From assembly GCF_041734735.1 (NCBI RefSeq), contig NC_134907.1, positions 7,410,596 to 7,474,595 on the forward strand: a stretch of DNA of 64,000 nt, written 5' to 3'. The position numbers and the translations under genes were made by a program. The notes under the pieces are model-generated. The model saw only the letters and a program-made list of their open reading frames with translations, ran no database searches and was not told the origin of the DNA. Within the stretch, counting starts at the first letter, position 1. Every line of letters begins with the position of its first letter. Positions 10,461 to 23,052 of the stretch are shown piece by piece. The stretch is from Babylonia areolata. Lineage: Eukaryota > Mollusca > Gastropoda > Neogastropoda > Buccinidae.

Positions 10461-13200
10461 TGTCCAGGATTATGGTGGAGATTGGCAGTTGAATGCTTGC
10501 AGTGTATGTTTGTCGAAAGTCAGGGATTGACTGTTTGCCATCGAGCTCGTCTGTATGGGATGATTGCTGAAGAACATTAACTGGGAAAGACGGTTCTTGT
10601 TGAAGTGTTGAGACTGTGATTGATTGTGACAGTTTGTGTCAAGTGGATGTGGTGTGGATTGTGTTAAAGGAAAGACGGCAACATGTGAAGGGAAGAAATA
10701 AGTGAACAAGTAAGAAGTGTTGATTGGTCATTTGTATGATGATGATGATATTAGCACATTTCAAGATTGCACCATTTGCCAAAAGGTTGAGCAGGTGACT
10801 GGGTTAATACCAGCTAACTCGTGACCTCAAACAGACCCTGATGTGATGAAAGCTTGCAGCGTGCCTGAGGTTAGAGCGAGTGTAGTGAGTACATGGCAAA
10901 ACTGGCGGAATGCATTTTGCCAATAACACAAAAATCTAGTTACTTCTTCACCAACCTGGAATAAATATATACAGGTTGTTAGCTGTGTTCCCAACCCCAC
11001 CCCCCTGATGATTCCCAGATAGAGCAAGGGTGTTGGTTCTGAACAATTTTGCATACTGTATGTAATTGTGTGTGCATGGCATCTCTTGGGTTGGACTATA
11101 CACTTGGTATTTTGAGAGATGTTTTTATGCCAGAGTGTACTTGAAGGGATCAGAGAATGCATTCATGCAGTTCTCTATGACGGAACTTGCTAAAGGCAGT
11201 TTGCCCACAAACGATACAATGTACATCAACACCATTAGAGATGGTCCACACTATATGTCACTAGCAGAACAGAGCTGCTAAAACATGTTGGTCAGTCACT
11301 CAATGGATGCCAAACAACCATGGCAACAGGTTTTACAAATTCTGTTGATAGTCCACTGCAATAACCCTAAGATTAAGGTGTGAACTCCTCTTTTTTTTTT
11401 TTTTTTTTTTTAATAGAAAAAGATATATAACTGGAATAGGTACTGGTGAATTTTGTTTTGACTCTTGTTTTTGTTGAACATTGCAAAAAATGCATAGGAA
11501 GTTACCAAAATGAGAAAGAAATGGTCATTCGGGTTGATGCGTTTTTCTCTAAAGTAACAGAAACATTCTCCAAAAGAGGAATGGTTTAGATATTAAGCCA
11601 GCTGGAGCTCACATGTATGTTTTTATCATTCACTGTTCATATTTTCACATCTTTCCTTGTGTTCAAATACATTCATCCTTGTACAGTGGAACAGTGAGGG
11701 GAGTTGCGGGCATCAGATTTTTTTCTTCTGGCACAACCCCATACGCACAGAATTGGTTGAGTGAATGCATTGCAAGAAGTATGTCTGCTGCCAGGTATTA
11801 CCTGAAGATGGTCTTTGTAGAGACTTGTCTGTCGCAGTTCATTGTAAGTAATCTTCACCAGAACTCTGAGGAAATTGACAAAATCCCAACCTACAGAAAA
11901 GAACCTTGTGTTTGACTTAATATTATCAACATCCCACTGATTCCGACATTTTGTTTTCCATGTTCCAAGGCCTGGATTTGGTTTCAACTACAACAATTAA
12001 TCTCCAAAGGGCTTGAACGAAATTACATGCAATTACGATCGGTACTTCAAATCGAAGCAGTATATATCTGGCTTATCAGATGCATATTTCTTTGACAAAA
12101 TTGAAGCAAACTTCAAAACCATTATTTTCCACCCCACTGCATAAAAATGCATGAAGTTCTTTGTCTAGTCTGAACTGCTTTGTCTTACATTGTTTATGCA
12201 TTGCTTCATCTTAGATTTTGTCCAACAAATTAACATACAGATTTTCTGTTTGATGGTATGATTTGGTTGATTAGTATTCTTGGACTTGAGCATTGTGAAC
12301 ATTGTGAAATGGTGATGACCGTATTATGACTTAACAGATTATTAATCCTTGTACACTGTGGATGAAAATTTTTTTGCAATATGGTTTATTTATATAAAAC
12401 GTGCATTTTTAGTCTTGTAATAAGAAAGTTACAGAAACATTGTTAATGTGTGGATTTTTCACCCTTGTGGGGTTTTTTTTTCCTTCTAATTATGGAGATT
12501 TGATGGCCCGAGATACAGCCACAAAATGCCACAAAGTACTGTGTGAACATGCATGTGTGCTTTCCTGAAATGCAAAATGTGTCAAAAGGAAGCAAAACTT
12601 TCTTTTTACATAACCTGACTTGAATTGGTTATTACTCTTTGGTCATTAAAACTGACCAGAAATGAACAGTGATTTGTATTGTGTAAAAACTGCATTCCAT
12701 AGTTACAATGACTAAACCCTCCTGTGTAAGTGGGGAATAAAATTGTAATCACTTCAAACATACTGAAGATACTTTAAACTTTACATATGTGCTGTATGCT
12801 AAACAAAAACAAACCCAGAACCCAAATTTTCAGTGGATGACTGAATTGTATGACGGGTTCTTTGTAAAAGTTGTTGACTTTAAGTAATACTTTCAAGCAT
12901 ACTATGATAACTAGATCCTTGTGTGATGCGCAACAATTTGCAACATTTGAGATGACCTGCATAGCTCGTTAGCTGGCTTAAAGACTTTGAAGCTTTTGCA
13001 AGTATGAAACCTACAAAGAAAAACGAGCAAGTTGTATGGTTGTGAAGGAATCATTTTGAGAAGCTCAAGTGAAGACCGAGTGGATTTGCCCAAAGGTTGA
13101 AGATAGAAAAAGAATGCAGTACGCAAGGAGTGCAGACTTAAAATTTTATTTCATTAGATGCGAGATGAGGGGGTGAAAGAGTTTGTGTGTGTATTGGTCA
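10461..13200. other. Mostly featureless stretch with one exon-like segment
   Basis: AT-rich, with a poly-T tract at about 11391-11412 and short G/C islands. The only structured part I see is a possible exon at 11687-11778, listed separately. Confidence 0.5.
11687..11778 (+). other. Candidate small exon
   Basis: A pyrimidine-rich stretch ending TTGTACAG (11686) is followed 92 nt later by GAA|GTATGT at 11779, a good donor. An alternative donor CCAG|GTATTA follows at 11795. Size and signals suit an internal exon. No conserved reading frame is visible. Confidence 0.3.
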
Positions 13201-13261
13201 GTCTTGGCCATAGGGTCTGTTGGTTCGCACATACTGGTGCTATGATTTAGAGAACTGCCAT

Positions 13262-13765
13262 TGGGAGGGTCTGGAAGTCCATGTTCCAAGGGGTTCAGGA
13301 GGGGTCTGCCATTCACGCTGTGCCAGTGCCACAGGGAGGGGGGTGTATGGGTTCCATGCTCCAGGGTCTACATCCAAGGTCTACATAGAGGGTCCCACAG
13401 TCCATGGTCCACAGCGGGAGGGGTCTACAGTACGGGGGATGGAACGCAAGGATTGCCTGGGGGGAGTCACCGTGAGATGTCCTGGTCCTTTTCCCGGGGA
13501 GGGGTCCTTGTCCCAGTCAAGATAGTCCCATGATACCAGGGTCAACATGCTCAGCGTCTCGACTCGCCCATCGTGTAGTGATCGTCCCCTTCACGTCCAC
13601 TCGTGGTCTGCATTGCCTCCTCTTCCCCCACACCACAGCATACCTCGTGCCATTGTGTCAACTCCCAGTCCTGTAACCTACCTTGCTCTGTCTGTCACTG
13701 CTGGTCTGTTGCCCTCACACCCATCGTCTCTCCACAGCCAGTACACAGCAGGGAGTACCAAACTT
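13262..13765 (+). repeat. Module 1 (first of three ~1-kb tandem copies)
   Basis: G-run rich from 13262, then GGTTCCATGCTCCAG ending at 13364, then C-rich sequence closing with CAGGGAGTAC at 13749-13758. The internal phrases GGTCTACATCCAAGG and GGTCTACATAGAGGG repeat one another. The closing word recurs in modules 2 and 3. Confidence 0.6.
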
Positions 13766-14271
13766 CATTGATTTGTTTTATTTAAAAATAAACTTTCATA
13801 GTGTTCTTTATTCATGTTAATTTGAAAATATTCAGCATAAACCTTTTACAAGTGCTTGCACAATTGCCACCCCAGTTGGGATTTAAAAAAAAAAAAAAAA
13901 ATTGCAGATGTGTATGATCATTGGCCTGACTCGAGTTATACTTTTATAAAAGAAGTATTAACCCATCTTATTTTCAACTTTTAAAGATAGTTTTTACTCT
14001 GTCAGTATTTTACTCTGTCAATATTTTTCTGTTATTTCCTCTTTAGATTGCTACTATTTTGATCATCTTGTTTCCAATTTTCAAAGATTAAAAAAAACGA
14101 CAAAAAATTATTCAGTTCTATTTTGCTAAATTTAATTTTTTCCCTCAACACTGCTTACTATTTCTTCTTTTTTTTCCTCTTTATTGAAAATTAAGTTGAG
14201 ATTTGAAACGGAAGTGGACTTAATAAATACTTTCAGTCTTCTTTTTTTTTTCTTTTTAACGTTCAAGACAG

Positions 14272-14832
14272 GTTCTTGAACGCCCCGAACAAGCAAGTCC
14301 TGGAAAGAATGAGTCGGTCTGTCCCATGGCCCATATCTGCGTGACGTAACACCGTCTCCTTTCACACCCACCTCGTCTATCTCCCCACTACATCCACATC
14401 TTCAGGCACCTTGCACACTGCCATCAAATGCCTCCAAGGTGGTCATCAGAGATGTCAAGGGTCACTCTGGGGTCTCAAGGGGTCAGCTGCTGCAGTCCCG
14501 CTGAGGGTCTTGAGGGGGGTTCTAGGGGTTGATTCACATCACATCACGTACCCGGGGAAAGCGATGCCAGCAAACGGGGGGAATGGAGATCTGGGCAGGT
14601 CCAGGGAATGAGCATCTTGAGAGTCCTCTGCTGTTACATCACCACTGCATATTGCCTGTCCTCGCTTCTTGTCTGTCCGTCCATCACCTGTCCTGTGTCC
14701 CTGATTTGTGCGTGTGTCCCATGTCCTCACCACCACCACTTCCACCACCTCCACATGCGGCATCACACCAGGCATCTGCTCTACTTGCCTGTCCTGTCAG
14801 CCGACCCTTTTCTGAATATCCCAGGGAGTACA
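14272..14832 (+). repeat. Module 2 (~1-kb tandem copy)
   Basis: Begins after ACAG|GTTCTTG and shares AACAAGCAAGTCCTGG (14288 on), a GTCATCAGAG segment, GCATCTGC and the closing CAGGGAGTAC (14822-14831) with module 3, in the same order. The period to module 1 by the closing word is 1073 bp. It contains several CCTGTCC words and a CACCACCACCACTTCC stretch. Confidence 0.7.
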
Positions 14833-15231
14833 CGCCCATTTTTGTGTGTGTGTGTGTCTTTTGGTTTTGTTTTTTTTAGTATAGTGGACACTACATTTTT
14901 GAATTTTCTTTAACTGCTGGTTGGTTGCTTGGCGTCAGAATCCTGAAACTCTACATCAGTCCTTAAACTACCAATTACTATGTGTTGAAATCCTGAAAGT
15001 AAGAATTTGAAGAGAAAACCATGAAATTGTAAGTTGATCCACTTGAAAAATCTGTTGAGAAATCATAAAAACATTATTTGCACAGATTTGATACCTGTTA
15101 CAATCCTTCAGATTATGTAAAGTTGAAATCGGAATTATCAGTGAAGTCTTTTCTACCCTGACTGCCTGCTATCTTTGGCCACAAATTCTTGCACACATTT
15201 TTTCTCTCTCTCTTCTGCACAATGAAAACAG

Positions 15232-15814
15232 GTCCTTGCAATTCTGTAACAAGCAAGTCCTGGCAGGAAGAACCACTTGGTCCCTCATCCCTTTCCACAC
15301 AAGGCTCCACAGATGCTCGCTCTCACACCGCTTCAACTGTCTGTCCTGCACAAGCATCATCTTCCGCTGGGCACCATCAGGCCACAAAGATCATCAGAGC
15401 TTCCAGGGGTTACGAGGGTCCAACTTCTCTACGGTTCTTCCAGGGGTTCGCTGGGAAGCTTGCATTACGTGCTGGGGGGAAGGGGTCATGGTGTTAAACG
15501 GGAAGCTGCGGGAATCTTCAATCCACTGTCAGCTCTCCCTGCCCAATTCTAGTCTGGCGGCTCCATTGTCACGCCAACCACACCACACTCCCTGTGCTGT
15601 TATGGTCACACTCCATTTTGTTACGCCAACTGCACCACACCCCCTGTCTGCTGTTAGCGGTCAACACCTTTTTCTTCCACCCACATTTCCTCCTTGATGG
15701 GACAGCCCTACTTGCCCTTTGTCACCAGCCTTACCATCATCACCACGGGAGGCATCTGCCCTGCCGACCTATTCTGCCCTCCTCCTCTTTCCACATGCTG
15801 GTGCAGGGAGTACA
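15232..15814 (+). repeat. Module 3 (~1-kb tandem copy)
   Basis: Begins after ACAG|GTCCTTG and is collinear with module 2. It closes with CAGGGAGTAC at 15804-15813, a period of 982 bp. An internal local duplication of ACGCCAAC..CACCACAC..CCCTGT lies at about 15573-15650. Confidence 0.7.
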
Positions 15815-16136
15815 TACATGCTTATCCTTAAAGTTAAACTGTACATTTAAAGGCTTCAATTTTCTTATCACTTGAAAAAGGAATTTATTTAACGTGCTGA
15901 GAGGGAAAGAAAAGATTGGAGGATCCATTTTGTAAAAGGAAGACGACGATTGGAAGAACCACAATAAGAAAAACAAAACGGGGTTTCATGTCGATACATG
16001 ACAAAGAATTAGTCTTTCATTAATTCTGATCAAGTTATAACTTTGGTCCTAAATGAGGGATGTATTTCTGTACAGTTACTTTTTCATTTTCAGAACCAAT
16101 TTTCTTACATTCGCCCCTCCTCTCTCTTTATCCCAG

Positions 16137-16460
16137 GTGTATGATACAACACCCTATGCCACACTGCAAAACCAGAAAGCTTTTCTCGCACCACTTGTCT
16201 TCGGACGTACGCCCATCACCTGGAGAAGTATCAAGCCGTGTCATCTGATGATGTACCCCATTACTAACCCCCCTGCCCTGAAATGCAGTCTCTCGGGAAC
16301 CCAATTTCAACGCCGTAATTTGCACACACAGAGGGCTTGGCCTGTCCGTCCGGAAACCTGCAAAAGAATGAACATCATAGTAACGCGGTTTTATTTTTAA
16401 TGCTGCCATCTTCCTCGCTTCAGTCATTGCCTGTCAACACCTTGGTTGGTTTACTTGAAG
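16137..16460 (+). other. Module 4, exon-like
   Basis: Follows the strong acceptor CTCTCTTTATCCCAG (16136) and runs about 320 bp to GAAG|GTACAC at 16461, or ACTG|GTAAAA shortly after. It contains GCCTGTCCGTCCGG. The frame open across most of it is not shared by other modules. Confidence 0.4.
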
Positions 16461-16833
16461 GTACACTGGTAAAATGCGAGAATTGGATCAGGTACTTAGT
16501 ACTATAATTGGATTATGTGTCTAAAAGGTACAATGATTCATATATTTTTGAATAGATAAGTAACCACTGGATTATGTCTTTTGATGAGTTCGTTACAGCA
16601 TTGTCATTTTATGGCTTTTCGAAGTATTGTTCAGAGGGAGAGGAAAGGAGGAATCATGATGGCAAAAAATATAAAGTGCTATGAAGGCAAATTCATTGAA
16701 TCCAACAAGAATCGGATGATTTCCAAAGTAAATGTAACTGAAACATAGCTGTAAATTGTAAGGTTTTGTTCGTTGTCGAAGGTGCTGAAAGGAATATTGT
16801 TAGGCAGATATTTTCTTTCTGTCCTCTATACAG

Positions 16834-16982
16834 GTTCTCATGCATCCACAAGTCTGTTCCACCTTATTCTCTGAACCATCACCTGGACAGTCTTTGCAGT
16901 GGGCAAGTTCCGTCATCCGGTTTTGTTGGTCACTTATCATGCAGTTTCTGTCGCCAGATAAATAGGATTGGATTAAAGGCAG
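16834..16982 (+). other. Module 5, exon-like
   Basis: The acceptor TTCTGTCCTCTATACAG (ending at 16833) and the donor GGCAG|GTACCT (16983) bound 149 nt, a typical internal exon length. The segment is C-rich and contains a CTGTTCC word. Confidence 0.4.
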
Positions 16983-17052
16983 GTACCTTTCGTATTAGAA
17001 TAAAAATATGACTAAGTAAATTATAACTTTAATCGCCATTATTTGATGTAGT

Positions 17053-17310
17053 GATAGCTGTTTGCATTGTTGTATTCTCATAACACATTGTGATGAATAC
17101 ATATAGATCGGGTTCACAAATTTGTTCCCTTAAAAATATACAGAATTTATGTTTGCGCTGGACAAGAAAATACCCGAGGGAGATAGCTGTTTGCGTTGTT
17201 GTATTCTCGTAACACATTGTGATGAATACATATAAATCGGGTTCACAAGTTTGTTCACTTAAAAATATACTGAATTTATTTATGCGCTGGACAAGAAAAT
17301 ACCCGAGGGA
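17053..17310. repeat. 129-bp tandem duplication
   Basis: Two adjacent copies (17053-17181 and 17182-17310) begin GATAGCTGTTTGC and end near GAAAATACCCGAGGGA, with only a few substitutions. The duplication lies between exon-like modules 5 and 6. Confidence 0.95.
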
Positions 17311-17824
17311 GATGGACAATTTGGAAGAAAATTTCTTTTTTGGGGGAAAAGGGGTTGGTTGCTTAAGTTTGCTTGCAGGTTCACTGAAGGAGGGCTGGAC
17401 ACGCCAGTTTCTGTGGTCCAAGCAAGTTGCGCTGTTCCAATGTAGACGTTGCGTTGTGACTTTTCATCCGCGTCCTGGGTGTTTGGCTGAAGAACAAATG
17501 CAGCACTTGAATTCCAATTGGTATACCTATTACTTGATGGTTTACATTTTCGTTTTGAGTGTGCTGTCTTCTTTGAAAAGATATGGCTGACATGTTTTGT
17601 CATTGCTGTTGGTACGTTTAGAATCAAATTTCCTTGAGACCTCATTTTACAATTTGAATTGATTTGCTTGGATGTGATTGGTAGTGGCCGGAAAAGCGAC
17701 CCTTAGTGAATTTGACTTGAACAGATGACCATAAGGGAAGTTAGAGGAAAAAAACTGCAGTGGATGTTTTGTAGAGTTTTGTGTAGGCAAGGGAAGGGAA
17801 AAGGGTCTTTCAGTTTCTTTACAG

Positions 17825-17960
17825 AAACGGCGCGGCTGAAGGCTGTCCATCCGCACGCTTGCAGAGGATTGCATCGGTCAACATGTTACACAGTCTTCGG
17901 TACAACTATCCAACGGTTTTCAGGTGTTGCAAAATTATTTTGGTATTTACCTTGATGATG
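17825..17960 (+). other. Module 6, exon-like
   Basis: The acceptor CAGTTTCTTTACAG ends at 17824 after a G-run block. The segment carries GGCTGTCCATCCGC. No clear donor is seen. Confidence 0.35.
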
Positions 17961-18219
17961 AAATTTTCATCTTCTGTTTCAATGTCCTCAATTACTTGAC
18001 CTTTTTCAGTTCTTGAAACTTAAAGTGAAAAATAAACAACTATCGGTAATCTCTTTCTTGTATAATAAATTGTTCAATAAAAGTGCCAATTTCAAACTCT
18101 GAAAATGTGAATTAAAACATGGGGAGAAATGGAGTTCTTCATTGATGCACACAATCTATAAATGGTTGCAGGTGTTTGAAAACATGGGAAGGGGGGTATG
18201 CACATGTGGAGTGTTGCAG

Positions 18220-18376
18220 GTTTTTAGTGCAAGACTGGCTTCGTTTTTTTGTTTTTTTTTGTTCCTGACAAAGTTACAAACAACCCAACACGCATGGTAC
18301 TTCCATCCCATCATCATCACCTGTCTTCAAGTTCTGTTTGAGCCAAGGTCAACTTTTGTTTAGTTTCCTGATGAAG
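18220..18376 (+). other. Module 7, exon-like
   Basis: A GGGAAGGGGGG block and GTGTTGCAG (18219) lead into 157 nt containing CACCTGTCTTCAAG and ending at ATGAAG|GTGACT (18377). Confidence 0.35.
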
Positions 18377-18798
18377 GTGACTAGTTCTTCAAGTTTATAA
18401 GTTGAGTTGATTTTAAGATGTATAATTTCAAATGTAGAGTTAAAATTGATATTATGGTTAACAGGATTTGAGATTAAAAGTGAACAAATCGAAATGCTCA
18501 TATTTAGTCATGAGAGGAAATCAAGAGTAAAAACAAAACGCAGAAAGTCTGAAGTAGAGGCAGAGGTCAAAAGAATGATGAAACATAACACTGAAATGCC
18601 CTTAAGGATTTGAAACCAAGACGCACATACCGATTTGAAAGAGAAAAGCGAATAATGAATGAAACAAAACTCCACACTGGATTTTGAAAAGGAATTCAAG
18701 AATGAATGAAACAAAAAGCTGAAATGCATGCACTTGAACATGTGTGTTTTGTATTGGGGGGGGGAATTGGAAGGGGGTATTTGTTAGTGTTTTTGCAG

Positions 18799-19080
18799 GA
18801 AACGCCTTGAGGTATTTATCCCCACTGGAATCTTCGGATAACGCAAAACCAAGGTACTACAACACACTGACGCATGTTGACAACTACACACGGACGCACG
18901 TTGAGCTTCACATTTGTTTCCGATATGCAAGAAGTCGTTCGTTCCATCGGTCCCCACCCATGTGTGAATGAGAACATGCTTGGAAGTCCTCTTCTGTCTT
19001 CATCCCTCCATCCTCAACCTTCAGCTGAGGTCAGGATCCGATGAGTAAAACACACTTGTCTTTTGTCTGCATTCTTTCTT
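18799..19080 (+). other. Module 8, exon-like
   Basis: A 10-G run at 18756 and TTAGTGTTTTTGCAG (18798) precede a C-rich segment. No good donor is visible, so its right edge is arbitrary. Confidence 0.3.
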
Positions 19081-19416
19081 CCCATACAAAACTGGAGTTG
19101 GGGTCCCACCGTCACTTCAACGGCATTCTTTGAAATGGTAGCACTTGCGGCTTTGGATAAATGTCTCTTGATTACATTGAGCGAGATAACTAATTTCTGA
19201 ACTGAAATTCCACTCTAAACATTTTATCAATGTTTTTTTGGTATTCTGAGAAGTGAGCAATATGTTGAAAGATAAATTTGAGCAATACGCTGAAGGTATG
19301 ATGAAAGGAAAAAAAAGCTGAGACATGTTTGAATGCTTTTGTGAGATGCGGAGATGGGAAGAAATTTGGTGGGGTTTTGGGAGGGTGGGGGTTGGGTTTT
19401 TCCATTTTCTTTACAG

Positions 19417-19597
19417 ATCTGGTGCGCATGAGGGTCCTGCAAACGTCAGAACGGCTTGCGTCTGCACAACATTTTTTAACGATCCGTGGTTGGTCTTGGT
19501 GTCTTCTGTTGTCCATCATCACCACCGCTCTACTTGGCCATCAAATTTCCCGTCACATATTTTCTGGTGTTCTATGGAGGAGAGCCATTCTGTCATG
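19417..19597 (+). other. Module 9, exon-like
   Basis: G-runs, then the acceptor CCATTTTCTTTACAG (19416). A donor-like CATG|GTAAAC at 19598 would give a 181-nt exon. Confidence 0.4.
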
Positions 19598-19963
19598 GTA
19601 AACCTTTCCATCACTTTAACAACAGCAAGTGTATTGGTTGTAAGCGGCTGCGTAAATCTTTGACAAGATAATTTGTGTGTGACCGAGTCTTAATTTTTTT
19701 TTTTTTTTTTCTCCAGTTTTAGACATTTTTTGTTATAACTGGGAAGATGAAATCAGTTTGAGAGTACATAATGTAAAGAATCAAGAAAACAATTCAATTT
19801 CGAAAAAAAAATTAATTAATTTGTAGCAAAAGTATAAATAAAAAGAGATAAAGTAATAAAAAATGTAGTGAAGTAAAAAGTGAACACTTGAGGAAGGATA
19901 TGGATGCTGTTTTTTGGGCATGCATGCAGGGAGGGAAATGGGGAATTTTGAGGTTCTTTTCAG

Positions 19964-20152
19964 AAATTTCGATGCACGTCATGACCGGCTGCCCTGCACA
20001 AGTTGAAAGAGGGGAAAAATAACGTGCCCAGTTCTGTCCAACCAGTTTTCTTCAGCCATCTCGTTGCATTCATTCTCTGTCCGTGGGTCCCTCCGCTGAT
20101 CTTCACACACTTCATCATGCACTGGTGATCAGGATTCTGTGTTTGATAGCAA
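19964..20152 (+). other. Module 10, exon-like
   Basis: The acceptor GGTTCTTTTCAG (19963) follows a G-run block, and GCAA|GTAAGG at 20153 is a good donor. The implied exon is 189 nt and contains TTCTGTCC and CTCTGTCCGTGGG. Confidence 0.45.
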
Positions 20153-20604
20153 GTAAGGTGACAGCAGTTTGTAAGGAATGTTTTTGGATAAGGTTAGTGT
20201 TTCGTTTGGAATAAACGGTGGCATAGAGGCACAGGTAGTTATAAGGAGTAAGTTGTTTTCTCACTGAATTTTGTCCAAGATAAGTGTGAGCCTATTTTAA
20301 ACATTGATTTACATATGCTTCAAAGTAGAAAGACCAAATTTCCTTCAACTGATTTATGGATTGTTCAATCATTAGGAACTTTAAAAAAAATATTGAATTG
20401 GAAAATGTTTAAAGGAAATATAAACTGATTATTTTCAGGGAATAGTTTGTTTTTCCATAAAACATTCAATATTCATATTTTGTCTTTGAGAAAAAAATAC
20501 TGGATGTATTAAAGGATAAAAAGGCGTTATAAATGAAGATGGATGTTTTGCAACCTGCTTAGGTGGGAGGGAAAGAGAAGGAGGGGTTTTGAGTTCATTT
20601 ACAG

Positions 20605-20725
20605 AAAGTCACATGCGCTTGACACCCGGTACCAGCCTGCCAGACCTTGACGCTTCGAGATACAGGAATGCATCCATCGCCCCAAAGCCGAGTTGGTCTT
20701 CATACAACTGAAACAGGTTCTTTCT
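20605..20725 (+). other. Module 11, exon-like
   Basis: Preceded by a G-rich block and GTTCATTTACAG (20604). A weak donor AACAG|GTTCTT lies near 20717. Confidence 0.3.
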
Positions 20726-21091
20726 ATTGCGATAATCAGTTGGGTTTTTTTGGTTTTGTTTTTAAGGAGGAACTGACTTTCGAATGTTTTTGAAATGATC
20801 TTTGAAAGAAAAACGTAAGAAAAGACATCCTTCATTGGATTTTCGAGACGGCTTCATTCATTGATTTTTATTATTGATAAAAAGCTTTCGAGTTGCTAAA
20901 AATTCAAGTCCCAAAGTTGCTTTATAAAAATGAAATAAAATTCATCAGTGAAAGTTGAGTCACTTTGTGATGTTTGATTTGTGAAAATCAGATTATGAAC
21001 AACAATATGTAAATGAACTACATATAAATTTAGATGTATTGTGCACTGGGGAAGGGGGGGAGTCGGGTTTTTGTTGCGAATTTCCTTGCAG

Positions 21092-21397
21092 GTAGCGTGT
21101 TGAAAGTTTGCCCATTGCAAGTCTGGATTCATGAGGTGCCCCGTTGACCACCCATGTCCAGCAAGCGCGCATTGTGTCTGAATCGGGGGAGACAGCTTTG
21201 TACGGTGTGTCCGAGGATTGCCCTGTAACGGCTTTGAGGTTAACACCACCACCACCACCACCCACCCTGACCCACCCAGCTGCAACTCACTCCACCATCT
21301 CCCATGCACATCACCTGTCCTGACCTTACCGCAGTACAACGCAATGCCAGACATCAAGGATTCCACTATTCGGGATTTCCCATTGGCCCTGTGTATC
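21092..21397 (+). other. Module 12, exon-like
   Basis: GGGGAAGGGGGGG precedes the acceptor AATTTCCTTGCAG (21091). ATC|GTATGT at 21398 could be the donor, giving 306 nt. It holds a run of CACCAC triplets and CACCTGTCCTGACC. Confidence 0.4.
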
Positions 21398-21629
21398 GTA
21401 TGTTGTGTGGAATTGGCTTGAAGTGGGGAGGGAACAGCAATGTGCAACTCGCTTGGAAAAGCTGATAATAAGTTTAGGGGAGAGGTGTGTAGACAACCAT
21501 CACTGAAATGTAATTTCCGATTTAAATGGTCAGTTGGTGAAAGCTTTGCAGTCACTGCTAAACTTTTATTTGTGCATGTACGAGTGTGTGTGTCCAATGT
21601 AATTGCCTTATTAAAAAGAAAAAGGCAGT

Positions 21630-21673
21630 AGTATGTGAGTTTTAGGTCCCTGTATGTGAGTTTTAGGTCCCTG
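21630..21673. repeat. 21-bp tandem duplication
   Basis: GTATGTGAGTTTTAGGTCCC occurs twice in direct tandem. Confidence 0.9.
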
Positions 21674-21870
21674 GGTTTGAAGAGGAATGCTATATTACTG
21701 TCTATTGAAAAGAAAGAGTAGTGTTCGCAAAATATTACAGGTTTAATTTGGCAATGGGGTAAAGTTTGGACAGGGGATGTTGAAGGGGAATACTACGCCC
21801 AGAAGAACGAATCAGAGTGCAGATGAGGGAGGGTTTGGGGGGAAATCGTGTTTAGATGGACTGTTTGCAG

Positions 21871-22000
21871 AATGACTCCTTTGGGACACGCTTGCTTGGG
21901 GAACTGCTACACCATCTTCACACCAGGCTCGGCAGCCATTGTCTTTTGTTTGAAGCAAATTAATTGGGCCTTCCTGTGTATTTGCATGTACATCAGTATA
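21871..22000 (+). other. Module 13, weak exon-like
   Basis: The acceptor GGACTGTTTGCAG ends at 21870. The segment that follows is only mildly C-rich. This is the least convincing member of the array. Confidence 0.25.
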
Positions 22001-22498
22001 TTGGTATGACCATTCTTTTTTTTTTTTTCCCATCCTCTTTTCTCTTTTTTATCCTTATTCTAGAGTTTGCATTTTCTTCATTTTTCTCCCGAACATGAAA
22101 CTTCAAAAGAAGCACAGTGGAAGTGTATGCAATACGAGATTGAAAAGGGGACATGAATGGTAGTGTTGATTGTATCAATGGTACATGGCAGTTTTGGACA
22201 TGTTCACAGGAGTGAAATGATTTCATTTTGGTCTTTAACTCTACCAGGCATTTAACTTGAGACATGCCGATCAAGATTAAATTGGCTGCATGGATATTGT
22301 GTTTCTTTTGAAAGTTGTTAAGCTGCCTGACCTCTTCCAAATCTAGTACTTGTTTTTGGCTTAGATTTTTAAAAAGATGAATCCTGTTTAATTTTGTAAA
22401 CAGATTACACAACTTTTGAAAAATTTTCACCTTGAACAGAAAAGCATAGGAAATATTGGATGTAGACCGTGTGTGTGTGCTCATACTCTGCTCAACAG

Positions 22499-22640
22499 GG
22501 TTTTCCCGTTCCACCGATGCTTTGCTTGTTCGTCTAAGTCTGATTAGCGTCTTTCCAACATCACTCCGTCTCCATCAACAAGGCATTCTCTGAACAACAG
22601 TTCTCAACATCGACTTGCATCCTGTCTCACCATGCGGTAA
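22499..22640 (+). other. Module 14, exon-like
   Basis: CATACTCTGCTCAACAG (22498) closely resembles the acceptors of modules 18 and 20. The segment contains CATCACTCCGTCTCCATC and GCATCCTGTCTCACC. Confidence 0.4.
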
Positions 22641-22901
22641 AACGAGTTGTTTCAATTATGTAAGAGATTTTTAATCTCGCAAATTAATGTGCAGAACAGA
22701 ATTTTTTTAAACCAATTGCAGTGCATGTTTGAAGAAAGAAAGATTTTAACCAAAATACATTTGCTTCCTTTTTTTTCTTCTTTTTTTTAAAGCATTTGCG
22801 CAGTATGGTGATGATCTCCTTGATGGTTCAGAATGAATGGTGTTGATATTGGGAAGGGATGTTGTATTGGAGGGAGGGCACTGTTCATGCTGTGTTTGCA
22901 G

Positions 22902-23052
22902 ACAACACCTACCCACAATCCCCCTGCCATGCCTGCATCAAGCATCACTCTGCATTCTTCCATCTGTCCATTCCTTGGTCGGCCCTTTGTTTTTGTGGGA
23001 ACCCGGAACGCTACTTGGTTTCACGGTACTGATGGTCTAGAGCTCTGATTCT
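22902..23052 (+). other. Module 15, exon-like
   Basis: GGAGGGAGGG and TGCTGTGTTTGCAG (22901) lead into a C-rich segment with CATCTGTCCATTCC. Donor candidates GTACTG and GTAAAG lie at the right edge. Confidence 0.4.

Noticed and set aside
10838-10875. Possible box C/D snoRNA (GTGATGA then CTGAGG)
   Set aside because: The boxes are too close, no terminal stem flanks them and no matching C'/D pair follows. Other TGATGA sites (8364, 11007, 16244, 19283, 22809, 25869) also failed, so I do not call the array a snoRNA host gene.
20896-21597. 233-codon open frame on the - strand
   Set aside because: It crosses exon-like module 12 and its AT-rich flanks, has no recognisable domain, and includes valine and histidine runs from the CACCAC repeat.
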